Position numbers and translations under genes: made by a program. Of a stretch of DNA of 64,000 nt, positions 9,001 to 19,797 are shown one piece after another (the stretch's first letter is position 1; the number at the start of each line of letters is the position of its first letter). Origin of the DNA: Erysipelothrix sp. HDW6C. GTDB taxonomy: Bacteria; Bacillota_I; Bacilli_A; Erysipelotrichales; Erysipelotrichaceae. The notes beneath the pieces were generated by a model. That model was not told where the DNA came from and ran no database searches. It was given only the letters and a program-made list of their open reading frames with translations. Where the stretch lies: NCBI RefSeq assembly GCF_011299615.1, contig NZ_CP049861.1, positions 248,001 through 312,000 of the forward strand, read 5' to 3'.

Positions 9001-9867
9001 TTAAGCCTTGTTTGCTGAACCGAAAACTTCGATTTTTTCTTTAACAGTTGCAACCATTGCATCGTATCCTGGTGCTAATAATTTACGAGGGTCATAGTTT
9101 TTACCTTCTAAATCTTTACCAGCAATGATGAAATCGCGTGTTGCTGCTGCAAACACTAATTGTAATTCTGTATTAACGTTGATTTTTGAAACACCCAATG
9201 AGATTGCTTTTTTGATTTGTGCTTCGTCAATTCCTGAACCACCGTGTAATACTAATGGGATGTTTCCTGTTGCAGCTTTGATTGCTTCTAATGTTTCGAA
9301 GCTTAATCCTGCCCAGTTTTCTGGATATTTACCGTGGATATTACCAATACCTGCAGCTAAGAAATCAATGCCTGTATCTGCCATTGTTTTACATTCTGCT
9401 GGGTCTGCTAATTCACCTGAACCGATAATTCCATCTTCTTCTCCACCGATTGAACCAACTTCGGCTTCAACAGATGCACCTTGCGCATGTGCAATTGCAA
9501 CAATGTCACGAGTTTGTGCTAAGTTTGCTTCAAGATCTAAGTGTGATCCATCATACATAACTGAAGTAAATCCAGCTGCAAGCGCTGCTTTTGCGCCTTC
9601 GTAGCTACCGTGGTCTAAGTGTAGTGCCACAGGAACTGTGATGTTCAATTCTTCGATCATACCTTTAACCATACCGACGATTGTTTTGTAACCTGTCATG
9701 TATTTTCCAGCACCTTCTGAAACTGCAACCATGATTGGTGAGTTCATTGCTTGTGCTGTTGAGAGAACTGCCTTTGTCCACTCGAGATTGTTAATGTTGA
9801 TTGCAGGGACAGCGTAGTGGCCATCACGTGCATTTTCTAACATTTCTTTTGCTGAAACTAATGCCAT
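9001..9867 (-). CDS. fba: Fructose-bisphosphate aldolase, class II
   Basis: 288 aa. It cleaves fructose 1,6-bisphosphate to glyceraldehyde 3-phosphate and dihydroxyacetone phosphate in glycolysis. The Zn-binding HLDHGS motif, the Glu-rich loop EAEVGSIGGEEDG, and the phosphate-binding LHGGSGI and SKINVNTELQ segments are all present. The gene begins 28 nt after pyrG, has AGGAGGA upstream, and no terminator or clear promoter intervenes, so it appears to be read from pyrG as in Bacillus-type rpoE-pyrG-(spo0F)-fbaA clusters. Confidence 0.96.
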   Translation of the reverse strand: MALVSAKEMLENARDGHYAVPAININNLEWTKAVLSTAQAMNSPIMVAVSEGAGKYMTGYKTIVGMVKGMIEELNITVPVALHLDHGSYEGAKAALAAGFTSVMYDGSHLDLEANLAQTRDIVAIAHAQGASVEAEVGSIGGEEDGIIGSGELADPAECKTMADTGIDFLAAGIGNIHGKYPENWAGLSFETLEAIKAATGNIPLVLHGGSGIDEAQIKKAISLGVSKINVNTELQLVFAAATRDFIIAGKDLEGKNYDPRKLLAPGYDAMVATVKEKIEVFGSANKA

Positions 9868-9895
9868 AATTTAAACTTCCTCCTAATTTCTATCT

Positions 9896-11527
<1,632 letters not shown>

Positions 11528-11540
11528 CTAAACAAAATAA

Positions 11541-11570
11541 AAGCTCCCATCAAATGGAAGCCTACTGCCC
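11541..11570 (-). promoter_or_regulatory. pyrG leader: initial GGGC plus intrinsic terminator (candidate CTP-sensing attenuator)
   Basis: The predicted +1 is the G at 11570 and the transcript starts GGGCA. AGGCTTCC (11563-11556) pairs with GGGAGCTT (11548-11541), with two G-U pairs and a 7-nt loop, and is followed by TTATTTT. In B. subtilis pyrG, low CTP makes polymerase stutter at the initial GGG, and the extra Gs pair with a pyrimidine-rich 5' terminator arm. Here the arm CUUCC could pair with added Gs. The architecture is seen in the sequence; the mechanism is inferred. Confidence 0.7.
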
Positions 11571-11576
11571 TTTCTT

Positions 11577-11605
11577 ATTTTAGCAAACTAAAATACTTAC
11601 TTCAA
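11577..11605 (-). promoter_or_regulatory. pyrG promoter
   Basis: Minus strand: TTGAAG (-35), 17-bp spacer, TAAAAT (-10) preceded by TGC (extended -10). Exactly six bases separate the -10 from the GGG start. It lies between the rpoE stop and the leader. Confidence 0.75.
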
Positions 11606-11618
11606 CTGAAATCTATAA

Positions 11619-11939
11619 TTATTCGTCTTCGACGCTTATTTCGATTTCATAATCCTCAAATTCATCTTCATAGTCATCATAACTTTCAAGAAGATCTGGA
11701 TCAATTTGCAAGCTTTCTAGGGTATGTCTGTCGCGTAAATCCCATTTATTACCTTCAAGAGCAATAAAACGTGAATCTAACATCAACGCGTTATAAAATG
11801 ATGCGACTTTTCGTTTCGCAACTTCTTCGGTCAAGTTTACCTCGTCCGATACTTCTTTCCAAAGTTTTTGGAACAATACTTCTTTTTTCTTTTTTTGTAA
11901 TTTTTCAAATGCAATATCACTAAATGATTTCGATGCCAT
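11619..11939 (-). CDS. rpoE: RNA polymerase delta subunit
   Basis: 106 aa. The first 75 residues match the HARE-HTH fold of the delta subunit (KSFSDIAFEKLQ, FYNALMLDSRFIALEGNKWDLR), followed by an acidic tail (DDYEDEFEDYEIEISVEDE). Delta helps recycle polymerase and lowers non-specific DNA binding in Gram-positives. The acidic tail is only about 30 residues, much shorter than in the roughly 170-residue Bacillus protein. GGAGG precedes the ATG, 3 nt after the upstream gene. Transcription from here would pass through the pyrG promoter into the pyrG leader terminator. Confidence 0.92.
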   Translation of the reverse strand: MASKSFSDIAFEKLQKKKKEVLFQKLWKEVSDEVNLTEEVAKRKVASFYNALMLDSRFIALEGNKWDLRDRHTLESLQIDPDLLESYDDYEDEFEDYEIEISVEDE

Positions 11940-11942
11940 AGA

Positions 11943-12317
11943 TTATACCTCCGGTTCCCACCTACACTCAAACTCAAGGGTATCGATACGTTCGTTACCT
12001 TGGCTCAAATGATACCTAATATAAAGCAAGTTCTCTTCAATCTGCATTTCTTCTACATTAACATCAAATATTACGGTTCCATGCTCATTCGATACAAGCA
12101 TTTCAGTTTTATCAAATCTATGAAACAAGCCTTGAGTTAACCATGTGTCTTGACGTTTGAGCGAAATTTCATCACTTAAGATGTCTATCACGACAATGGC
12201 GCCATTCTCTTCGGCGTAAGTCATGCGGCGATACGAGCCATAATCATCCATCGTAGCAGCGTTATCGACTACCTTCGAACGATTATCTCGCGAGTTTTGT
12301 GTAATTGTAATTTTCAA
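11943..12317 (-). CDS. DUF1934 (YwiB-like) beta-barrel protein
   Basis: 124 aa. The opening KITITQ, the middle EISLKRQ segment and RFDKTEM, and the mostly beta-strand composition look like the DUF1934/YwiB family, a calycin-like barrel of unknown function. The start is probably TTG 12317: no ATG or GTG is available in frame, a stop lies shortly upstream, and an AAGGGGG site is 13 nt away. It is co-transcribed with rpoE (3-nt gap) from a consensus promoter. Confidence 0.72.
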   Translation of the reverse strand: MKITITQNSRDNRSKVVDNAATMDDYGSYRRMTYAEENGAIVVIDILSDEISLKRQDTWLTQGLFHRFDKTEMLVSNEHGTVIFDVNVEEMQIEENLLYIRYHLSQGNERIDTLEFECRWEPEV

Positions 12318-12353
12318 CTTTGATTGAGTGCCCCCTTACATATTTACCTATGC

Positions 12354-12381
12354 ATTATATGAAAATTGACTGTAATGTCAA
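12354..12381 (-). promoter_or_regulatory. Consensus promoter of the DUF1934-rpoE operon
   Basis: Minus strand: TTGACA, 16-bp spacer, TATAAT. Both hexamers match the sigma-A consensus exactly. Confidence 0.85.
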
Positions 12382-12395
12382 TACATTTTGCTCAA

Positions 12396-12432
12396 AAAAA
12401 GAAAAAGTGACGGTATTGACCGCCACTTTCAT
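12396..12432 (-). terminator. Intrinsic terminator after the aminopeptidase P gene
   Basis: Minus strand GTGGCGGT-caat-ACCGTCAC hairpin (one G-U pair) followed by TTTTTC and TTTTTTT. Ends the gltX-HD-pepP unit. Confidence 0.85.
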
Positions 12433-12445
12433 ATTATATTCACAT

Positions 12446-13666
12446 TTATTTCGCTAAATATGCTTCAATTTCATCAATTTCTCGAATTATTTGCGGACCC
12501 AAATCTTCATTGCTTTCCTCTGTTACCAATACATCGGTTTCAATACGAATTCCAATGCCTTCTTCTGCAATGTAGAGTCCAGGTTCATTCGTGATAACGT
12601 TGCCTTGTACAAGCGGTGCATCTCGGTCCAACCATACATCATGTGTATCGAGTCCTAGCGAATGACCAATTGAGTGGTAATAGTAACGTGACACATCTTT
12701 GGGATCATCAATCAATCCCAAACGAATACAGCCTTCAGCAAGGTATTCTTTAGCAAGATCATTCAGTGTGACGATGCTAATGCCTGGGCGTATGGCTTCA
12801 TTTACTGCGTGGAACGTATCCAACACAACTTGGTACACTTCGCGTTGACGCTCAGTGAACTTCCCATTAATCGGGAATGTTCTTGAGATATCAGCACCAT
12901 ATCCATTTACTTTAATCCCTAAATCAAAAAGTAAGAGATCACCATCATGGAGTTCATTGTTATTCTCAACATAGTGAAGTACGGTCGCATTCTTACCACC
13001 AGCAAGAATGGTATCAAACATCAATTCACCATGTGCCTTGTTTCCCTCATAGAGGAAACGTGCAGCAACATCATTTTCATTGTTACCCGGTTTCATCATC
13101 TCAAGGGATGACAAGATTGCTTGATTGGTAACTTCAATCGCTTCTTTGATTGCTTCAACTTCTTCAGGAAGTTTTACCATACGGCATGACACAATGTCTT
13201 CAAAGATATTGATGACACGCTCTTCCCCCACATAGTCAGCAAAAGATATACCCGATCCGTGAATTGCTTCTGTTAATGTATCATGGTCAAAATCCAATCC
13301 GATTTGAACATCGCGCGCGAGTACAGATTCAACATAGGCATCAAATTCACTAAAATAGCGAATGTCTTCGATGCCGGAAATAACTTGCGCTTCGATATCC
13401 TTCATAAAATACCCAACCCATTTTTCCATGTTGGGATCGATATCTCTTAGGAATAAAATTGTTTGATCGTTATCCTTATCAAAAACCAGTACCGCCTCAG
13501 GCTCTTCAATCCCTGTAGCATAATAGAAGTTTCGATTGGCATAGAATGGGTATTCTGAATCAGCTGATTTTCGAACCCCCATGCCACTGAACAAGAATGT
13601 TACGGTATTCTTTGGTAAAGCAGTCATTATATTCTTGCGTATTGCACTGTATGTATCTTTATTCAT
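12446..13666 (-). CDS. pepP: Xaa-Pro aminopeptidase (aminopeptidase P family, M24)
   Basis: 406 aa. An N-terminal creatinase-like domain (NRNFYYATGIEEPEAVLV) is followed by a pita-bread metallopeptidase domain. All five metal ligands are visible: Asp in LLLFDLGI, Asp in YGADISRTFP, His in HSIGHSLGLD, Glu in TNEPGLYI and Glu in IRIETDVLV. It removes N-terminal residues before proline using two Mn2+ or Co2+ ions. ATG 13666 overlaps the HD gene by 8 bp and has AAGGAG upstream. Confidence 0.92.
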   Translation of the reverse strand: MNKDTYSAIRKNIMTALPKNTVTFLFSGMGVRKSADSEYPFYANRNFYYATGIEEPEAVLVFDKDNDQTILFLRDIDPNMEKWVGYFMKDIEAQVISGIEDIRYFSEFDAYVESVLARDVQIGLDFDHDTLTEAIHGSGISFADYVGEERVINIFEDIVSCRMVKLPEEVEAIKEAIEVTNQAILSSLEMMKPGNNENDVAARFLYEGNKAHGELMFDTILAGGKNATVLHYVENNNELHDGDLLLFDLGIKVNGYGADISRTFPINGKFTERQREVYQVVLDTFHAVNEAIRPGISIVTLNDLAKEYLAEGCIRLGLIDDPKDVSRYYYHSIGHSLGLDTHDVWLDRDAPLVQGNVITNEPGLYIAEEGIGIRIETDVLVTEESNEDLGPQIIREIDEIEAYLAK

Positions 13667-14894
13667 ATCTTATCTCCTTAGGATAAAAGACCTTGCGATC
13701 TTCTTTGGCTTCTCCCATGACAAAACCGCGGACAATGGACGATGCTTGCGATAACTCCACAAGTTTTCCATCGATGGAAACATAAATTTCCGAATCAACA
13801 TTTTGCTCATACGGTGTTTGATAAAGTGTTTGTGTTGTAAAATCCTTCACAACATAATAGTTTGTATCATAACCCGCCGTATTTACAGCATTCTCTATTT
13901 TTTGTAATTGTTCATCCGACTCAAAATCAACATATTGGAATAAGACACGATTCAATAAGCGTGATGCAAGATCACGAAGAATCGCATCATCGCTTTTGGT
14001 TAATGTCATAAACCCACTTATACACGTTGATTCATCCAATTCGTAATGCGATTGCAATGAGATACTCCCCTCACGCACAAATGGTTTAAAGAAGGATACG
14101 CAATCCATCGCGTCGGAATCCTCAAGTGTTAAATCCTTCATTCTGTTAAAAATTGAAAGAAGAATCCCTTCAAAACTCCGTGATGTTGGATGTAAGTAAA
14201 CTTGCCAATACATTTGATAGCGTGCCATGATGTAATCTTCAACAGCATGAATCCCGCTTTCCTTCATCACAATGCGATCATCAACCACAATCATTGTTCG
14301 CAAGATACGTTGCAAATCAAACTCCCCATAACTGACTCCTGTGAAATACGAATCGCGCAGGAGGTAGTCCATACGATCTGCATCCAATTGGCTGGAGATA
14401 ATTTGGGTAAGCAATGCGCGTTCATGACGATGCGCGATAATATCACTCACCACTTGCGGCAATTGAGCATCTACAGCTGTGAGTATGCGATTAATGTGCG
14501 TATCTTCTAAGATGATACGATCCGTAAAGGTTTCGTGATTCACATCCGTTACGGCCTCAAAAGCATGCGAATAGGGCCCATGACCAATATCATGCAACAA
14601 ACCCGCACATAACAAAGATACCCGCTCATATTCCGATAAAACATCACCGAGACCGGAGACCTTTTCAATCATTTGTCGTACAACCTCATACACTCCCAAA
14701 GAGTGTGAAAAGCGCGAATGTTCAGCCGTATGGTAAACCATACTCGTTCCACCCAACTGATGAATACGGCGTAATCTTTGGAATTCCGGTGCGTTAATCA
14801 AATCCCAAATAAGTTGGTAATTAACGTGAATGTATCCATGGACCGTATCACGCATTACCTTATGTTCAAAACACTCCTTAAAGTGAATTGACAT
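13659..14894 (-). CDS. HD-domain phosphohydrolase (YwfO/dGTPase-like)
   Basis: 411 aa. The HD metal site is intact: H in HTAEHSRFSHSLGVYE, HD in LLCAGLLHDIGHGPYSH, and a later ITQIISSQLDADRMDYLLRD segment. Related YwfO proteins hydrolyse dNTPs. The start is chosen at 14894 (MSIHFKECF) because the N-terminus then has the same length as Bacillus YwfO; this overlaps gltX by 17 bp. ATG 14855 is an alternative, with AAGGAG rather far upstream. It sits between gltX and pepP in one unit. Confidence 0.85.
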   Translation of the reverse strand: MSIHFKECFEHKVMRDTVHGYIHVNYQLIWDLINAPEFQRLRRIHQLGGTSMVYHTAEHSRFSHSLGVYEVVRQMIEKVSGLGDVLSEYERVSLLCAGLLHDIGHGPYSHAFEAVTDVNHETFTDRIILEDTHINRILTAVDAQLPQVVSDIIAHRHERALLTQIISSQLDADRMDYLLRDSYFTGVSYGEFDLQRILRTMIVVDDRIVMKESGIHAVEDYIMARYQMYWQVYLHPTSRSFEGILLSIFNRMKDLTLEDSDAMDCVSFFKPFVREGSISLQSHYELDESTCISGFMTLTKSDDAILRDLASRLLNRVLFQYVDFESDEQLQKIENAVNTAGYDTNYYVVKDFTTQTLYQTPYEQNVDSEIYVSIDGKLVELSQASSIVRGFVMGEAKEDRKVFYPKEIRYE

Positions 14895-16323
14895 ACGTCT
14901 CAAGACGATTTCGGATGACATCTTCACCGGTTAAGTATAACGCACTCATTAAATCTGGACCGTGTGATTGATGTGTTGCGCTCACACGCAACCCCATAAA
15001 TAATGGTTTTCCTTTTAGACCTGTCTCTGTTTTCGTTGTATTGAACGCTTCTTTTAGATTTTCAACAGTCCAGTCAGTTGGTAAGCTTGCCAAGAATGCT
15101 TTCGCAACAGCTCCTGTAGTTTCCCAACTCAAGACATCTGTTTCAGCCTCACCCAATACCGGTTCATTGAAGAAACCATCAATCAGCGTACCAATTTCAG
15201 CACCGTATTGGCATTGTTCTTTATAAAGCAATAACATCGTATTAACCCATGCTTCATCTTTATTGCTTAAATCATGAGCCGCTTCTGCGAATGGGCGTAC
15301 AAATGCCAACCAGGCTGCATCATCTTTCGCTTTTAAATATTGGTGGTTCATCCATGTTAATTTTGTAACATCAAACATTGATGGCGCTTTGGATAAACGT
15401 TGTTCACTAAATTCCGCAACCAATTCATCATGTGTAAAGAGTTCTTGTTCACCCTTTGGTGACCACCCTAGCAGTGACATGAAATTAAACATTGCTTCGG
15501 GTAAATAGCCTTGATCTTTGTATTGGCTAATATATTGCATAATTGAATTATCACGTTTCGAGAGTTTTTTCCCCGTTTCATTGACGATGAGTGTCATATG
15601 ACCGTAACGCGGAATGTCCCATCCAAACATTTCGAAAATCATCATTTGTTTCGGTGTGTTCGAAATATGTTCTTCACCACGGAATACATGTGAGATTTCC
15701 ATTAGATGATCATCAATAACAACAGCAAAATTATATGTCGGAATTCCATTTGATTTTACGATGACCCAGTCACCGATATCTTTGGATTCGAATGTAATCT
15801 CACCACGAACCATATCGTCGAATGTGTATGTTGCATTTTCTGGAACATGCAAACGCACAGAGAAGGGTTTCCCTTCCGCTTCATTTGCTGCCTTTTCTTC
15901 ATCACTAAGATGGAAGCATTTTTGGTTGTAACGTGTTGAAGCATAACCGGCTTCTTTTTGACGATTGTAGTCTGCATCCAACTCTTCAGATGTACAGTAA
16001 CACTTATAAGCATCACCTTGAACAATCAATTTATCAACATATTCTTTATAGATATCCAAACGCTCCATTTGGCGATACGGCGCATATTTAGGATTTGGTT
16101 TTTCTGGTGATTCATCAGGAACAATTCCCAACCAATCAAGATAGAATGATTGTGAGTCTTCTCCACCCTCAACATTCCGTTCAATATCGGTATCCTCAAT
16201 ACGCAAAACAAAATCTCCCCCATAGTGTTTTGCAATTAAATAATCAAACAAAGCTGTACGCGCATTCCCAATGTGTAAAAAACCCGTTGGACTTGGTGCA
16301 TATCTTACTCGAACTCTTTCCAT
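14878..16323 (-). CDS. gltX: Glutamate-tRNA ligase
   Basis: 481 aa. Class I synthetase charging tRNA-Glu in the cytoplasm. The HIGH-type motif is HIGN (residues 17-20) after VRVRYAPSPTGF, and the KMSKS-type motif is KKLSKRDNS near residue 255. AGAGG stands 8 nt before ATG 16323. An extended -10 (TGATATAAT) without a clear -35 lies 40 nt upstream. First gene of a unit with the HD hydrolase and pepP. Confidence 0.96.
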   Translation of the reverse strand: MERVRVRYAPSPTGFLHIGNARTALFDYLIAKHYGGDFVLRIEDTDIERNVEGGEDSQSFYLDWLGIVPDESPEKPNPKYAPYRQMERLDIYKEYVDKLIVQGDAYKCYCTSEELDADYNRQKEAGYASTRYNQKCFHLSDEEKAANEAEGKPFSVRLHVPENATYTFDDMVRGEITFESKDIGDWVIVKSNGIPTYNFAVVIDDHLMEISHVFRGEEHISNTPKQMMIFEMFGWDIPRYGHMTLIVNETGKKLSKRDNSIMQYISQYKDQGYLPEAMFNFMSLLGWSPKGEQELFTHDELVAEFSEQRLSKAPSMFDVTKLTWMNHQYLKAKDDAAWLAFVRPFAEAAHDLSNKDEAWVNTMLLLYKEQCQYGAEIGTLIDGFFNEPVLGEAETDVLSWETTGAVAKAFLASLPTDWTVENLKEAFNTTKTETGLKGKPLFMGLRVSATHQSHGPDLMSALYLTGEDVIRNRLETYVNSL

Positions 16324-16408
16324 TTTATATTACCTCTTTTCAAAAACATCAAGTTTATTATATCACGGTTTATGCTCACGCACACTAGCGCACACTAAAA
16401 AAGCCGAT

Positions 16409-18883
16409 TTAAGAAATCGACTCTAATTTGATGATTCCCAACGCAACGCCTTTTTGAACTGCTTGAACGCGCGAACTCACCTCTAATTTACGATAGAGAT
16501 TGATGAGATGTGTTTTTACGGTTGCTAATGAAATAAACAAACGCTCGGCGATTTCCCGATTTGTTTTTCCTTGTGCTAAGGCCTTCAGCACTTCAACTTC
16601 ACGCTCGGTAAGTTGTTCTTGATTCACGTTTAAATGTGCGCAAATTTGTTGATGAAAATGCAGTTCTGCTTGACTCACATCTGTAAGAAGATGATTCCCG
16701 TGGGTTTGAATTATCGAAAGGGTTGCCTGACGATCTTCCATAAACGGTTCCATAATGCAATCCTGATGAGCATAATAAAGCGCCTCTTTATACAAAGCAA
16801 TTTGTATGCGCGCATCATTGACGATGGATGCTTTAATCAGTGATGCTTCAACCACCTTCAAGTGTATGCGTTCACGCCGTGCGTGTACAAGAATGCGATC
16901 TACCAATTCAATGGCAATATCCCGTTTTTGCTCCATCAACAACAAACGCACGTAAACCAATTGGCTGTTTAACGTGTGAAAATCTGCTTTTGCATAACTG
17001 TCTTTGAATTGATTTCGCAGGGTCAACGAAAGTTGTTGATGAATAATTGGATGTTTCAAGATGCTTGAGTAGGCAAGCAAGCCATCCTTCAATCCATGCT
17101 GGACAACATTTTCAAATTCTCTGTATGCCACTTCGATGTTTCCTCTAAGATACAGATACTCTACATAATTATACTGATACGCAGTTTGCATATTGGTGAA
17201 GTCTATCAAATAGCGTGCACCAATGGATTCCAACGCGACTTCAACATCCCCCAATCGATATTGTTTCAAGAGAATCCCAATTTCACTGATGGTGTGACTT
17301 ACACGAATAAAATCGAGCATTGCCATTGTACGGATGTAATCCTGCAGCCGCTTGGATGCATTCAGTGCTTGCTTTAGATACCCCAGTTCCTCATAAACTT
17401 GCGCCGTTATATTTAGCACATAAAAACGCAAGTATGGGTTTTCGCTTTCAACTGTAGAGACATCGATTGCTTGCAGAACCATCAGAGCATCGTGGAATCG
17501 ATCTCTATAATAATGCATCGCAGCATTTCGAACTCCTACTAAGGCTTGGGTCAGTTCTGAAGCACGTGGTGTTTCGACGGTGTCATGCTGATACCCCACA
17601 TTCGCAGGTTCAATCAGGATTTCAAGTCCTTTGAACGCTTGGAATTGCGGGTCCAAATTTTCAGTCGTACTGATTACTCGAAAGATCTCTGTGCACGCAC
17701 TGAATTCCATATTGGCATAGTGATAAAAGAGTTTTTGGTAGGCGAACTCAAAATTATCGACGATTGCCATTATTGGAACACGACCCAAGAATGCGAACGT
17801 CGTTGCTGATTGTGCCAATGTTACGACACGCGCCATGATTGCAACATAGTCCTTGAGTTCAAAGAGATGTTCAATCGCTTCATACGCATCCCCTTGATCG
17901 GTATAGATTGCAACAATACGCCGTCGGATTGCCTCATGATCCGGAAGACTTTGAAATTTACGACGTAGAAAATCCTGCCACATATGATGATATCGCACAT
18001 CCGAACCAACATACTGCACCATAATATGACGTTTCGTAAACGACGCTAACAACGCTTTGAGATCTGAACCTGGCTGATACGCATCAATGAGCGGCTGATT
18101 AAAATAGGTAAGAATTGATGTTTCTACCATAAAACGCTGTTCGTCTTGTGTGCAGGCATTAAATATTTCTCGTTCAAGATAGGTATCAATGAGATTATCA
18201 TCCAAACGTTGTTCCCAAATTGTTGCAGCGACCCCAAGATGCAAACCACCGACCCAACCTTCAGCAAAATTCGCAATCGTTAATGACGCATCACCCGTGT
18301 ATTCAAGCACATTTTGAAGGTAGTCCAAGGATTCCTCATGAGTGAGTCGCAAATCTTCATCACGAATCAAAAGCATCTTATGCTTCATAAGATACTTTGT
18401 GTAGGTAAATTGACCATGCGGTTGGGTAATCCAAACAATGTGAATATGAGGAAGGAGGTTGGCAATCATTGAATCAACCATCGAAAGAATTGTTGCATCG
18501 TTAATGTAATGCATGTCATCAAAAACAAAGACTCGTGCTTCGCCTTCATTTAAGATATTGATAAACGTATTCAGCGCAGTTTCCAGAGCATCCATGCCCA
18601 AGGTCTCAACAGCATTTAGCGATTCAATGTTTGACATTTGCATGACATACTTCCAAAAAACATAAACATGATTGCATGTTGCGTCTAAAGATAGCCATAC
18701 TGTGTTGGGGAAAGATTGTGAGACAACCTTCGAAACCACCAATGATTTTCCGGTCCCTGAAATTCCTTCAACAAATGTTAAAGGATAATCGCCCAATTTT
18801 TTGAGTTTCGTTTCCAAATTAGGCCGCGAAATCATTGCTTTGGGTAGTTCGGGACGTTTCATTTTTGCGGAAATCAACTGCAT
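16409..18883 (-). CDS. MalT/LAL-type LuxR-family transcriptional regulator (STAND ATPase)
   Basis: 824 aa. The N-terminus carries a P-loop (VEGISGTGKS) and Walker B-like VFVFDDM, the middle is a long alpha-helical TPR-like region, and the last 65 residues are a LuxR helix-turn-helix (LTEREVEVLKALAQGKTNRE, then IAERLFISLATVKTHL). This is the layout of MalT-type STAND activators, which oligomerise on ligand and ATP binding. The gene starts 14 nt after an ABC-2 permease and is co-oriented with the whole exporter cluster, so it may regulate or be regulated with the exporter. The ligand is unknown. Confidence 0.9.
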   Translation of the reverse strand: MQLISAKMKRPELPKAMISRPNLETKLKKLGDYPLTFVEGISGTGKSLVVSKVVSQSFPNTVWLSLDATCNHVYVFWKYVMQMSNIESLNAVETLGMDALETALNTFINILNEGEARVFVFDDMHYINDATILSMVDSMIANLLPHIHIVWITQPHGQFTYTKYLMKHKMLLIRDEDLRLTHEESLDYLQNVLEYTGDASLTIANFAEGWVGGLHLGVAATIWEQRLDDNLIDTYLEREIFNACTQDEQRFMVETSILTYFNQPLIDAYQPGSDLKALLASFTKRHIMVQYVGSDVRYHHMWQDFLRRKFQSLPDHEAIRRRIVAIYTDQGDAYEAIEHLFELKDYVAIMARVVTLAQSATTFAFLGRVPIMAIVDNFEFAYQKLFYHYANMEFSACTEIFRVISTTENLDPQFQAFKGLEILIEPANVGYQHDTVETPRASELTQALVGVRNAAMHYYRDRFHDALMVLQAIDVSTVESENPYLRFYVLNITAQVYEELGYLKQALNASKRLQDYIRTMAMLDFIRVSHTISEIGILLKQYRLGDVEVALESIGARYLIDFTNMQTAYQYNYVEYLYLRGNIEVAYREFENVVQHGLKDGLLAYSSILKHPIIHQQLSLTLRNQFKDSYAKADFHTLNSQLVYVRLLLMEQKRDIAIELVDRILVHARRERIHLKVVEASLIKASIVNDARIQIALYKEALYYAHQDCIMEPFMEDRQATLSIIQTHGNHLLTDVSQAELHFHQQICAHLNVNQEQLTEREVEVLKALAQGKTNREIAERLFISLATVKTHLINLYRKLEVSSRVQAVQKGVALGIIKLESIS

Positions 18884-18897
18884 GGACTCACCTCACT

Positions 18898-19797
18898 TTA
18901 GTTATTATGCGCTCTTTGTACTAACATACTTGCGATAAACAGGAATACTCCTGACAAAATAATACCATAATAGACGCCGTAGGGTTGATAGATCGCATGT
19001 TGTGGCAATGCCGATACAACACTGTGTAAGAGACTGCTTTGGTCAACAGATGCATTTGCCAATAGTGTTGTTAGAATTAGGGCAGCTTGCGTTAACATCG
19101 TTGCACCATCTGTTTTCTTGACAATCACAAACATTAAAAAAGAAAACGCAATCCCTACAAGGGTCAGTGTCGATACGTAGAGAAAATAAGTTATGAGCGT
19201 ATACCCAAGATTTACGCCAAACAAGCGCATGGCGAGTAAAAATGCCATTGTCGTCGCGGTGATGAATACAAACATAAAACTTATGTTTCCAACTGTGTAC
19301 TGTTTTGCACGCATTGGACTGGTTAAAATACGTTGGCGCTGACCGCCTTGAAGATCATCACCAACCAAGAACATCATGTATGCGCCTTGCATTAAAAGGA
19401 ACACACTCATGTACGTCACAATGCGTTGACCAATTTCGCCGTTGGTTAACGTAATCTGAGGTTGACCTTTTCCTAATGTCATCTCAATTTGCTGCACCTT
19501 GTCCACACTCTTAAGCGACGAAACCCGCACCGACTCGCCCACAAAGGTGATTACAGCATCAAAGCGATTTGACACCAGGTCACTGTAAAGAGGTTGTGTG
19601 TCTTGGCGCGTAATATTGAACGCCTCTTCATGGGGAACTACCCCATCACCCACGACCACAAGGTTGGCTACCTTTGGTGTTACCGTGGTTGAAAATACAG
19701 CAACTAGAATTGCTATTAGGGTCAAACTCATCATCATAATTAGAACAAACTTTCGTTGTACAAACCGTTGCCAGTTTTTTATCCACAAGGCTCTCAT
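18898..19797 (-). CDS. ABC-2 type exporter permease, second subunit
   Basis: 299 aa. One N-terminal membrane segment, a roughly 140-residue extracellular part, then five more segments, the pattern of ABC-2/CcmB-like permeases. It overlaps the preceding permease gene by 4 bp (ATGA), with GGAGG upstream, so the two are translated together. Likely half of a drug, peptide or lipid exporter. Confidence 0.82.
   Translation of the reverse strand: MRALWIKNWQRFVQRKFVLIMMMSLTLIAILVAVFSTTVTPKVANLVVVGDGVVPHEEAFNITRQDTQPLYSDLVSNRFDAVITFVGESVRVSSLKSVDKVQQIEMTLGKGQPQITLTNGEIGQRIVTYMSVFLLMQGAYMMFLVGDDLQGGQRQRILTSPMRAKQYTVGNISFMFVFITATTMAFLLAMRLFGVNLGYTLITYFLYVSTLTLVGIAFSFLMFVIVKKTDGATMLTQAALILTTLLANASVDQSSLLHSVVSALPQHAIYQPYGVYYGIILSGVFLFIASMLVQRAHNN

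Noticed and set aside
9125-9604. 159-codon open frame on the plus strand
   Set aside because: Antisense to fba, which is intact and highly codon-biased; a shadow frame.
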